From: Rhizobium sp. BK376
GTDB taxonomy: Bacteria > Pseudomonadota > Alphaproteobacteria > Rhizobiales > Rhizobiaceae
Direction of reading: 5' to 3'
DNA length: 64,000 bases
Assembly (NCBI RefSeq): GCF_004341625.1
Contig: NZ_SLZG01000008.1
Span: forward strand, 1 to 64,000
Of the stretch, positions 24,881-32,162 are shown one piece after another (the first letter of the stretch is position 1; every line of letters begins with the position of its first letter). Position numbers and translations under genes: made by a program. The notes below the pieces were generated by a model. That model worked only from the letters and a program-made list of their open reading frames with translations. It was not told where the DNA came from and made no database searches.

Positions 24881-25891
24881 TCAGCCCCGACGACGTCGTT
24901 CGCGGGCCGGTGCGGCGCCACTTTCGTCGGCGGTCTTGTTGCGCATCGGGCCAATGCGCTCGATGATGGTTTCGAGCGTCGGGCGCGGGCCGGGGGTGTA
25001 GTCGTCGAGCGCCTGGCGCATTGCAGCCAGATGGCCGCATGACGTGCCGCAGCAGCCGCCGATGATCTTCGCGCCGGCGTCGCGAGCAAGTCGGGCATAG
25101 TCGGCCATCAGCGGCGGCGTGCCGGAATAGTGGATTTCGGCGCCGCGATATTCGGGAATACCGCAATTGCCCTTCACGATGACGATCGCATCGGGATCGG
25201 CATTGGTCATGTCGAGCAGGCTTGAAAGGATGTCCGACGCGCCGACGCCGCAATTGGCGCCGACCGCAAGCGGGCCGCCGGCGATGTCCTTAGCGACGCC
25301 GTGGATATCCTTCGGATGCAGACCCATCATCGTCTTTCCGGCAGTGTCGAAGGAGCCGGTGTAGGTATAGGGGAGGTCCGTCTTGATTGCAGCATCGGCT
25401 GCCGCGCGGATCTCTTCCGGCGAAGACATGGTTTCGATCCAGGCAACATCGACGCCGCCGGCTTTCAGGCCTTCCATCTGCTCGACGAAAGCCGCAACGG
25501 CGTCCTCATAGGTCAGCGCGCCAAGCGGGATCAGCAGTTCGCCGGTCGGGCCGACGGAGCCGGCAACGATTACCTTGCGGCCTGCCTTGTCGGCAACGGC
25601 GCGGGCGATCTCGGCAGCTTGTCTGTTGAGGCTGTGGACCCGATCCTGCGCATGGTGCAGCTTCAGGCGGTGGCGGGTGCCGCCGAAGGTGTTGGTCAGA
25701 ATGATGTCGGCGCCGGCATCGACGAAGTCCTGATGCAGCTTGGTGATCTTCTCCGGGGCGCTTTCGTTCCAGAGTTCCGGTGCTTCGCCTGCTTCGAGGC
25801 CCATCGCGAAAAGATTCGTTCCCGTCGCGCCGTCGGCAAGAAGCACGCCCTTTTCGGCAAGAAGATCGGTCAGCGGATTTGCTGCGGTCAT
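24881..25891 (-). CDS. bmt: betaine-homocysteine methyltransferase
   Basis: A 336-residue homocysteine S-methyltransferase (PF02574). Zinc ligands are visible: Cys214 (G-A-N-C-G-V-G-A-S) and Cys280-Cys281 (I-I-G-G-C-C-G). It transfers a methyl group from glycine betaine to homocysteine, giving dimethylglycine and methionine. The last 19 residues are Arg-rich (A-P-A-R-E-R-R-R-R-G), an addition to the usual fold. A palindromic SahR-like operator lies about 35 bases upstream. It sits beside the betaine transporter genes. Being a relative of other S-methyltransferases, its substrate is inferred from context. Confidence 0.8.
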   Translation of the reverse strand: MTAANPLTDLLAEKGVLLADGATGTNLFAMGLEAGEAPELWNESAPEKITKLHQDFVDAGADIILTNTFGGTRHRLKLHHAQDRVHSLNRQAAEIARAVADKAGRKVIVAGSVGPTGELLIPLGALTYEDAVAAFVEQMEGLKAGGVDVAWIETMSSPEEIRAAADAAIKTDLPYTYTGSFDTAGKTMMGLHPKDIHGVAKDIAGGPLAVGANCGVGASDILSSLLDMTNADPDAIVIVKGNCGIPEYRGAEIHYSGTPPLMADYARLARDAGAKIIGGCCGTSCGHLAAMRQALDDYTPGPRPTLETIIERIGPMRNKTADESGAAPARERRRRG

Positions 25892-25924
25892 GATGTTTCC
25901 TCGGTGTCGTTAGCGAATATATAC

Positions 25925-25940
25925 ATAAAGATATCTTTAT
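25925..25940. promoter_or_regulatory. palindromic operator, SahR-like
   Basis: The 16-base perfect palindrome ATAAAGATATCTTTAT lies between the bmt gene and the betaine transporter operon. It resembles the operator of SahR, an ArsR-type regulator known to control S-adenosylhomocysteine and methionine-cycle genes in proteobacteria. Match to the published motif is from memory. Confidence 0.5.
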
Positions 25941-25967
25941 ATGATTTCAACCGTGCCGTGGACAAAA

Positions 25968-25992
25968 GGAAAGCGCCCGAGGGGGCGCTTCC
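25968..25992 (-). terminator. terminator of betaine transporter operon
   Basis: An inverted repeat, AAGCGCCC pairing with GGGCGCTT, is followed on the minus strand by a T-rich stretch. It sits just past the end of the ATP-binding gene, the last gene of the leftward transporter operon. Confidence 0.6.
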
Positions 25993-26014
25993 GACGCGGC
26001 TGGATCCATAAGCT

Positions 26015-27067
26015 TCAGGCTGCAGCCATCTGGGCCTTCTCGTGGCTTGCCGGGGTTACCATCGCCGCAATGATCGTGTGCAAATCGATCGTGCCGATCG
26101 GCCTGCCGCCAGCGTCAGTGACGAGGGCGAGGGAGTGACCGGCGCTCGTCATCTCCTTGGCGGCGACCTCCAGGATGGTGTCGGCGGCAATTCGGGGACC
26201 CTGTGTCTCGCCGGCGAACGGCTTCATGACCGTGCGAACCTGGAGGACGCGGCCGCGGTTCACTTCCTTCACGAAGGCGGTGATGTAGTCATCGGCCGGG
26301 TTGAGGACGATTTCCTGGCCGCTTCCCTGCTGGATGACCTTGCCGTCCCGCAGGATCGCGATCCTGTCGCCGAGCCGTAGTGCCTCGTCGAGATCGTGGG
26401 TGATGAAGACCACAGTCTTCTTCAGTTCCTTCTGCAGGTCGAGAAGCACGCTCTGCATGTCGACGCGGATGAGCGGGTCGAGTGCCGAATAGGCTTCGTC
26501 CATCAGCAGGATGTCGGCATCGTTGGTGAGCGCCCGTGCCAGGCCGACGCGCTGCTGCATGCCGCCGGAAAGCTGGTTCGGATAATGGTTCTCGAAGCCG
26601 CTCAAGCCGACGCGGTTGATCCAGTGGCGGCCCTTTTTCTCGCTTTCGCCGCGAGGCACGCCCTGGATCTGCAGGCCGTAGATCGTGTTTTCGATGACGG
26701 TGCGGTGCGGCAGCAGCGCGAATTTCTGGAACACCATCGCCGTCTTGTGTCTGCGGAATTCACGCAGATCGTTTTCGTTCATCTTGCAGACGTCTACGCC
26801 GTCATAAAGCACTTCGCCTGTTGTCGGCTCGATCAGGCGGTTGATGTGTCGGATCAGGGTCGATTTTCCCGAGCCGGACAGGCCCATCACGACGGTGATG
26901 GCGCCGGCCGGCATGTCGATATTGATGTCCTGCAATCCGAGAACATGGCCGTGCTGTTCGTTGAGTTCGGTCTTGCTGACGCCCTGCTTGACCATGTCGA
27001 CGAACCTGGCGCCGTGCTGCCCGAAGATCTTGTAGAGGTTTTTGATCTGGATCGCGTGACTAGCCAT
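26015..27067 (-). CDS. choV: betaine/choline ABC transporter ATP-binding protein
   Basis: A 350-residue ATPase of the ProV/ChoV type: Walker A G-L-S-G-S-G-K-S-T, signature L-S-G-G-M-Q-Q-R-V-G-L, Walker B I-L-L-M-D-E, and a C-terminal CBS-like segment. It powers uptake of glycine betaine, proline betaine or choline. It starts inside the end of the permease gene (8-base overlap) as the third gene of a leftward operon. The ATG at 27067 gives the normal family start; a further ATG upstream lies inside the permease. Confidence 0.92.
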   Translation of the reverse strand: MASHAIQIKNLYKIFGQHGARFVDMVKQGVSKTELNEQHGHVLGLQDINIDMPAGAITVVMGLSGSGKSTLIRHINRLIEPTTGEVLYDGVDVCKMNENDLREFRRHKTAMVFQKFALLPHRTVIENTIYGLQIQGVPRGESEKKGRHWINRVGLSGFENHYPNQLSGGMQQRVGLARALTNDADILLMDEAYSALDPLIRVDMQSVLLDLQKELKKTVVFITHDLDEALRLGDRIAILRDGKVIQQGSGQEIVLNPADDYITAFVKEVNRGRVLQVRTVMKPFAGETQGPRIAADTILEVAAKEMTSAGHSLALVTDAGGRPIGTIDLHTIIAAMVTPASHEKAQMAAA

Positions 27068-27974
27068 GAATGACCTCCGAATGCTTTTGAAGCCGTCTGC
27101 CATAAGCCTGACTGGTGCGGTCGAAAATGATGGCGATGGCGACGAGTGCAAAGCCGTTCATGAAGCCGACGGTGAAAAACTGGTTGTTGATTGCCTGAAG
27201 CGTGTTCTTGCCCAGGCCGCCGACGCCGACCATGGAGGCGACAACGACCATGGCGAGCGACATCATGATGGTCTGGTTGATGCCTGCCATGATGGTCGGC
27301 AAGGCCAGCGGAATCTGGACGTTGAACAGCTTCTGCTGATGCGACGAGCCGAAGGCGTCAGCCGCTTCCAGTACTTCCTTGTCGACCAGCCGTATTCCGA
27401 GATTGGTGAGGCGGATCATCGGCGGGACAGCATAGATCACGACGGCGATGAGGCCCGGAACCTTGCCGATGCCGAAGATGACCACGACAGGGATGAGATA
27501 GACGAAGCTAGGCATCGTCTGCATGACGTCGAGAATGGGGTTGACGATCGACTGCAGTCGATCCGATCGCGCCATCAAAATGCCGATCGGTAAGCCGATC
27601 ACGATGGCGATGAGCGTACAGACCGTCACCATGGCGAGCGTGACCATTGTGTCGTTCCACAGACCACAGGCGCCGATGAGAAGCATCGAGATTGCCGTAC
27701 CTATGACGATCTTCACGTTGCGGCTGGCGAAATAGACGACTGCCATCATCACAATCAGGACTATCACCCATGGCGTGTTGGTAAACAGCCATTCAAGATA
27801 GTTCAGGAACCATTGGAGCGGCTGCACGATGGCATCGATGATGCTGGCATAGGTGCGCACGAGTGCACGAAAGCCGTCGTCGATATTCTTGCGCGCCCCG
27901 CGGATGATCGTATCGCTGATTGCCGGAAAATTGCACAATACGTCCGGCAAGAAACTGCATTGCAGAGCCATCAC
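27060..27974 (-). CDS. choW: betaine/choline ABC transporter permease
   Basis: A 304-residue inner-membrane permease of the ProW/ChoW family with about seven membrane helices and the inner-membrane transport EAA-type loop (E-A-A-D-A-F-G-S-S-x-x-Q-K-L-F-N-V-Q-I-P-L-A). It forms the channel of a betaine uptake system with the ATPase and periplasmic protein. About 230 bases separate it from the binding-protein gene upstream, where a hairpin may reduce read-through. Confidence 0.92.
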   Translation of the reverse strand: MMALQCSFLPDVLCNFPAISDTIIRGARKNIDDGFRALVRTYASIIDAIVQPLQWFLNYLEWLFTNTPWVIVLIVMMAVVYFASRNVKIVIGTAISMLLIGACGLWNDTMVTLAMVTVCTLIAIVIGLPIGILMARSDRLQSIVNPILDVMQTMPSFVYLIPVVVIFGIGKVPGLIAVVIYAVPPMIRLTNLGIRLVDKEVLEAADAFGSSHQQKLFNVQIPLALPTIMAGINQTIMMSLAMVVVASMVGVGGLGKNTLQAINNQFFTVGFMNGFALVAIAIIFDRTSQAYGRRLQKHSEVIHG

Positions 27975-28169
27975 TTTCCCCTTTTTATCCGGTTTGTGAC
28001 CAGCCTGTCCGTGTGGCCTTCAGTATCAGGCGGCCGATGCGGGCTGTCACCGGTTTTTCAGCCTGCATACTACCGTCTATAACAATAGCCGGCGAAACCA
28101 TTTGCTTTCTGCGACCTTGGCGACGCCCCTGCTGTCGGCATCGGTGTATCGCAGGCCTGTATGCGAAAG

Positions 28170-28194
28170 AAGCGGCGGCAGATGGCCGCCGCTT
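28170..28194 (-). terminator. hairpin between binding-protein and permease genes
   Basis: AAGCGGCGG (28170-28178) pairs with CCGCCGCTT (28186-28194). On the minus strand it follows the binding-protein gene and is followed by a weak T-rich run. Such hairpins commonly lower expression of the downstream permease genes. Confidence 0.5.
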
Positions 28195-28207
28195 CCCGAT
28201 TCAAGCG

Positions 28208-29206
28208 TTAGAGCGAGGCCTTGACCTTGGTAGCAACGTCAGGAGCAACCCACTTGGTCCACATGTCAGGATAGGTCTTGAGGAAGTACTTGGCGCCGTC
28301 CTCGTTCGTACCCTGGTTGTCGGTCATCCATGCGAGAACCTTGCCGACAGTGCCGTTGTCCCACTTGCGGGTCTTGACGTAGTCCATGGCAATGCCGGCC
28401 TTGTCGGAGAAGGACTTGGTCACGACGGTGAAGACGTCAGAGACAGGATAGGAGTTGAGCTTCGGGTTGGCGCAGTCCTGGATTGCCGTGCAGGCGTCCC
28501 ATTCCTTCTTGTCGTGCGGAACGCCGAAGCTCAAACGAACCATGTCGTACTTGCCGAGGATGGCGGTCGGAGCCCAGTAGTAGCCGAGCCAGCCGGTCTT
28601 CTTTTCGAAGGCGTTGGCGATCGAGCCGTCAAGGCCGGCAGCCGAACCGGTGTCGACAAGCTGGAAGCCCAGCTTTTCAGCACCCAGAGCCTTGTAGAGG
28701 TTTGCGGTGGAAATCTGGCAATTCCAGCCCGACGGGCAATTGTAGATCGCAGCCTTGGACGAATCTTCCGGCGCGGGGAAGAGTTCCGGATGCTTCAGGG
28801 CATCCTGAACCGACTTGATGTCGGGATGGGCATCGGCAAGGAACTTCGGAATCCACCAGCCTTCGACGCCGCCGTCGCTGAGCAGCGGCGCTGCCTCGAT
28901 CAGGCGTCCCTCGGAAACGGCCTTGTCGAGCGCGGTGCGCACGGCGTTGACCCAGAGTTCGGGCGCAACGTCAGGTTCGCCCTTTTCATCCATGGAGGTG
29001 AAGGTCGGCTGGGTGTCGCCGGTTACCAGCGTCACTTTGCAGCCGTAGCCATTCTCGAGAATGATCTTGTCGACCTGCGCGGCAACGCCTGCGGAGGCCC
29101 AGTTCATTTCGGCGATCGATACGTCGCCGCATTCCGCAGCGTGTGCCGAGCCAGCCAAGGCATAGACACTTGCGGCGAAGATGGCGGAAGCGATTAGCTT
29201 CTTCAT
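28208..29206 (-). CDS. choX: betaine/choline ABC transporter substrate-binding protein
   Basis: A 332-residue periplasmic binding protein with a signal peptide (about residues 1-23, ending A-H-A). It matches the ProX/ChoX-type quaternary-ammonium-binding family, with W-x-P aromatic-box-type residues (A-P-E-L-W-V-N and L-G-Y-Y-W-A-P). Ligand choice between choline, glycine betaine and proline betaine cannot be told here. It is the first gene of the leftward operon. Confidence 0.88.
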   Translation of the reverse strand: MKKLIASAIFAASVYALAGSAHAAECGDVSIAEMNWASAGVAAQVDKIILENGYGCKVTLVTGDTQPTFTSMDEKGEPDVAPELWVNAVRTALDKAVSEGRLIEAAPLLSDGGVEGWWIPKFLADAHPDIKSVQDALKHPELFPAPEDSSKAAIYNCPSGWNCQISTANLYKALGAEKLGFQLVDTGSAAGLDGSIANAFEKKTGWLGYYWAPTAILGKYDMVRLSFGVPHDKKEWDACTAIQDCANPKLNSYPVSDVFTVVTKSFSDKAGIAMDYVKTRKWDNGTVGKVLAWMTDNQGTNEDGAKYFLKTYPDMWTKWVAPDVATKVKASL

Positions 29207-29699
29207 GTTTTAATGTCTCCCAGTGTTCTTGCAGTTAGAGATGCGGATCGCTCCGGCATTGTACCAGCCGATCCTCGTCAGCGTCACCAAAAGGCTTAAC
29301 CGTGCAATTGCCGCTGACGGCGCATGTTCGGCCCCCTGTCGCGATACGCCTGCTTTTCTTTACCCGCGGAGCCTTGCCGCCGGCCTGCCATCTTCGTATC
29401 GCTTCAAAGAAGCCTAAGGATTTGAGGGGAGAAATCAACTGGTTCCGCGATGGTCCGCCTTCGACGGCTCTATCGGGAAGCGTCAATAACTAGCTGAAAT
29501 AGCCTAATTTCTGGCATTCACGACTGGAAATGAAGCATTGGGGCCGGTTCGGACAGCCCTTGCTACGGCAGGATACGAAAACGGGGAAAAGTCACGCCTT
29601 TTTGAAGACCTTTTATATTCTATTCGCGGCGTGGGAAAAAATTGGCGACCGCCATGAAAAAATTAGAAAAAAGACGAAATTTATTCTTCGTTAGGCGCT

Positions 29700-29871
29700 C
29701 GATAACTATCCGGTAAGAATGTCTGGCTATGACTTGGGTGCCGCGGGTGATCTCGCAGCATCTCCGGATCAGGTATTGCGTCCCGGAGACAACATATCCT
29801 GCAGTGTCATTGCAAGGCCATGTTAAACAAAACCGCGCACGGCTGTTCGCCAAGCGCGGTTTTTGTTTTAC
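29700..29871 (+). ncRNA. possible small RNA ending in a terminator
   Basis: The stretch between choX and the 47-residue gene has no supportable coding frame but ends in a classic Rho-independent terminator. Hairpins in the preceding 130 bases and the terminator suggest a small RNA. The 5' end is a guess; no promoter is clear. It could simply be a terminator for other transcripts. Confidence 0.3.
29829..29870. terminator. Rho-independent terminator
   Basis: AAAACCGCGC pairs with GCGCGGTTTT across a 15-base loop and is followed by TGTTTTA. It could act on either strand: for a rightward small RNA, or for the leftward 47-residue gene. Confidence 0.7.
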
Positions 29872-29922
29872 GGCCTCCCGCGTGGAGGGCGTTGATCAAG
29901 GAAGCGTCGCTGTTGACGCGGT

Positions 29923-30066
29923 TCAGCCGGCGTTATAGGTGCGGATCAGGCCGACCGTTCCGACACGAACATCGAGCTCGCTGACGCGGCTTTCGCGCTT
30001 GGGCGAGGGCAGCTTGCCACCCCAGGCGATCTGTATGGAATTCTTGTTGTTGAAGACGAACAGCAT
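29923..30066 (-). CDS. 47-residue protein, conserved-looking
   Basis: A short frame with strong translation signals: CTGGAGGATTACCCC precedes the ATG. The product is 47 residues, starting M-L-F-V-F-N-N-K-N-S-I-Q-I-A-W-G-G-K and ending L-I-R-T-Y-N-A-G. No membrane helix. No function known. The alternative longer frames on this strand read as Arg/Ser-rich shadow and lack such a site. It ends about 50 bases from the terminator. Confidence 0.65.
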   Translation of the reverse strand: MLFVFNNKNSIQIAWGGKLPSPKRESRVSELDVRVGTVGLIRTYNAG

Positions 30067-30298
30067 GGGGTAATCCTCCAGGCCGAAGGGCCGTTATTGG
30101 TGCATTGTTTGACAGCGCAAATAAGCCTGTTTCCGACATCCCACAATGGAGGAAGTCGTCATCAAATGTCGCAAATAGACTGCGCTGCGCGATGGTGCAT
30201 TTTTGTCTCGGAAGAGGCGTTGCGACCGAGGCCGATTGCGGCGAAAATCAGGCAGGAATCGGCGATTTCGATCGGTTCACAACCTCGGAGTCACATTC

Positions 30299-31756
30299 AT
30301 GACCAAGGCCATCATGCTGCAGGGAACCGGTTCCGATGTCGGAAAAACAGTATTGGTGGCGGGGCTTTGCCGACTTGCCGCAAATAGAGGATTGAGGGTT
30401 CGCCCCTTCAAGCCTCAGAACATGTCTAACAATGCGGCTGTGGCCGAGGACGGCGGCGAAATCGGGCGGGCGCAATGGCTGCAGGCGCTTGCCGCGCGAA
30501 CCACTTCGTCCGTGCACATGAACCCCGTACTCCTCAAGCCGCAATCCGATACCGGCAGCCAGATCGTCGTGCAGGGGAAGGTCTGGGGTCAGGCGAAGGG
30601 GCGGGATTACCAGGCGCTGAAGCCGCAATTGCTGGGCGCCGTACTGGAAAGCTTCGCAACGGTACGGGCCGGGACTGATCTCGTCATCGTGGAGGGGGCA
30701 GGCTCGCCGGCGGAAATCAATCTTAGGCCGGGCGATATCGCCAACATGGGATTTGCGACGCGCGCCAACGTTCCCGTCGTCCTAGTGGGCGACATAGACC
30801 GGGGCGGCGTGATCGCGTCGCTGGTCGGCACCCATGCCATTCTTGCCGAGGAGGATCGGCGGATGATCTCCGGCTATATCATCAACAAATTCCGCGGTGA
30901 CATCTCGCTGTTTGCAGACGGCGTCAAAGCGGTTGGAGATTTCACCGGCTGGCCCTGCTTCGGCATCGTGCCCTGGCTGAAGGCGGCCGGCCGTCTGCCG
31001 GCTGAAGATTCCGTCGTGCTGGAACGGCTGGTGCGCGGCGCGTCCCAGGCGCTGAAGATCGCCGTGCCGGTTCTGCCGCGTATCGCCAATTTCGACGATT
31101 TCGATCCGCTCCGTGCCGAACCGGATGTCGATCTCGTCTTCGTGCGGCCCGGAGAGCCTTTGCCTACCGATGCTGCGCTCGTCGTTCTACCCGGTTCGAA
31201 ATCGACGATCGGCGACTTGGAGGACCTGCGGGCGCAGGGATGGGATCGCGACATTTCCCGGCACGTCAGACGCGGCGGTCGCGTCATCGGCATTTGCGGG
31301 GGGTACCAGATGCTCGGCCGGACGGTCCGTGACCCGCTCGGCATCGAGGGAGCGGTTCTGGAGACGCCCGGTCTCGGCCTTTTGGATATCGAGACGGAAA
31401 TGGCGCCGGAGAAGACCGTACGTAACAGCCGAGCGTGGTCGACCGAACATGATGTGGCCCTTGAGGGCTATGAAATTCATCTAGGTGTGACCCAGGGCGC
31501 CGATTGCTCCCGGCCATCCGCTGTCATCGATGGCCGGCTCGATGGCGCTGTATCGTCGGACGGGCGGATCATGGGCACCTATCTGCACGGGCTCTTCACA
31601 AGCGATGCCTATCGTGCCGGGTTGCTTGGCAGCTTCGGTCTTAGCGGAGAGCGGGTGAATTACCGGGAAAGCGTCGACGCCGCATTGGACGAGGTCGCGG
31701 CGGAGCTAGAGACTGTCCTTGACAGGGACTGGCTCGATCGGCTGCTTGCGGTGTAA
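30299..31756 (+). CDS. cobQ: cobyric acid synthase
   Basis: A 485-residue CobQ: N-terminal dethiobiotin-synthetase-type ATPase (G-T-G-S-D-V-G-K-T at about residues 10-18) and C-terminal glutamine-amidotransferase domain with G-I-C-G-G-Y-Q (Cys near 333) and T-Y-L-H-G (His near 429). It makes four amidations of adenosylcobyrinic a,c-diamide to adenosylcobyric acid. The ATG at 30299 follows CTCGGAGTC; the frame is open upstream but that part does not resemble CobQ. Confidence 0.95.
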   Translation: MTKAIMLQGTGSDVGKTVLVAGLCRLAANRGLRVRPFKPQNMSNNAAVAEDGGEIGRAQWLQALAARTTSSVHMNPVLLKPQSDTGSQIVVQGKVWGQAKGRDYQALKPQLLGAVLESFATVRAGTDLVIVEGAGSPAEINLRPGDIANMGFATRANVPVVLVGDIDRGGVIASLVGTHAILAEEDRRMISGYIINKFRGDISLFADGVKAVGDFTGWPCFGIVPWLKAAGRLPAEDSVVLERLVRGASQALKIAVPVLPRIANFDDFDPLRAEPDVDLVFVRPGEPLPTDAALVVLPGSKSTIGDLEDLRAQGWDRDISRHVRRGGRVIGICGGYQMLGRTVRDPLGIEGAVLETPGLGLLDIETEMAPEKTVRNSRAWSTEHDVALEGYEIHLGVTQGADCSRPSAVIDGRLDGAVSSDGRIMGTYLHGLFTSDAYRAGLLGSFGLSGERVNYRESVDAALDEVAAELETVLDRDWLDRLLAV

Positions 31757-31835
31757 AATCTTTGCACTGGGTGCGCAGATCGTTATTCTGATCCGCGATG
31801 ACTGCCGACGACGCCTGCCGACAAGGAGATTTTAC

Positions 31836-32123
31836 ATGGCCAGCCTTTTGACCTCCCTGTTCGTCTCGGCGATGCTTGCCACCGCAATCCTACTTCCGCG
31901 GCCGAGGTTGACGTTCGCATCGGACCGGGTTCTGGATTGCAGCGATGTCGTGGAGCGTGTGCTTGAGAAGTCAGGCGGTCGTCTCTTGTCGGTGCGGCCA
32001 CATGACGACACATGTACCGTGACGGTGCTGGTTCACGAAGACGGCAAGCGCCCGTATAAGCTAGTGGTCAGAATGGATAGCAAGGATGCCGCCGACGATG
32101 CGCCGAATCAGGGCGGCCAGTAA
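31836..32123 (+). CDS. exported small protein, PepSY-like
   Basis: A 95-residue protein with a signal peptide (about residues 1-28) and a short mature domain with a cysteine pair and G-R-L-L-S-V-R-P then Y-K-L-V-V-R-M-D, resembling PepSY-type domains. ATG at 31836 follows AAGGAG. Regulated or partner gene unknown. It lies between cobQ and the leftward ClC gene. Confidence 0.65.
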   Translation: MASLLTSLFVSAMLATAILLPRPRLTFASDRVLDCSDVVERVLEKSGGRLLSVRPHDDTCTVTVLVHEDGKRPYKLVVRMDSKDAADDAPNQGGQ

Positions 32124-32162
32124 TTTGCGATACGGCGGCCTGACGGCGATCGCCGTGGATAA

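Larger units (their letters stand above)
29207..29922. other. 716-base intergenic region
   Basis: Holds the promoter region of the choX operon at its left, the candidate small RNA and terminator at its right, and no convincing gene between. A short leftward frame at 29620-29853 looks non-coding (Arg/Cys-rich, no ribosome site). Confidence 0.5.

Noticed and set aside
24881..25891. SAM-II riboswitch ahead of bmt
   Set aside because: I looked for the usual core and pseudoknot sequence upstream and did not see it; the palindrome fits an operator better.
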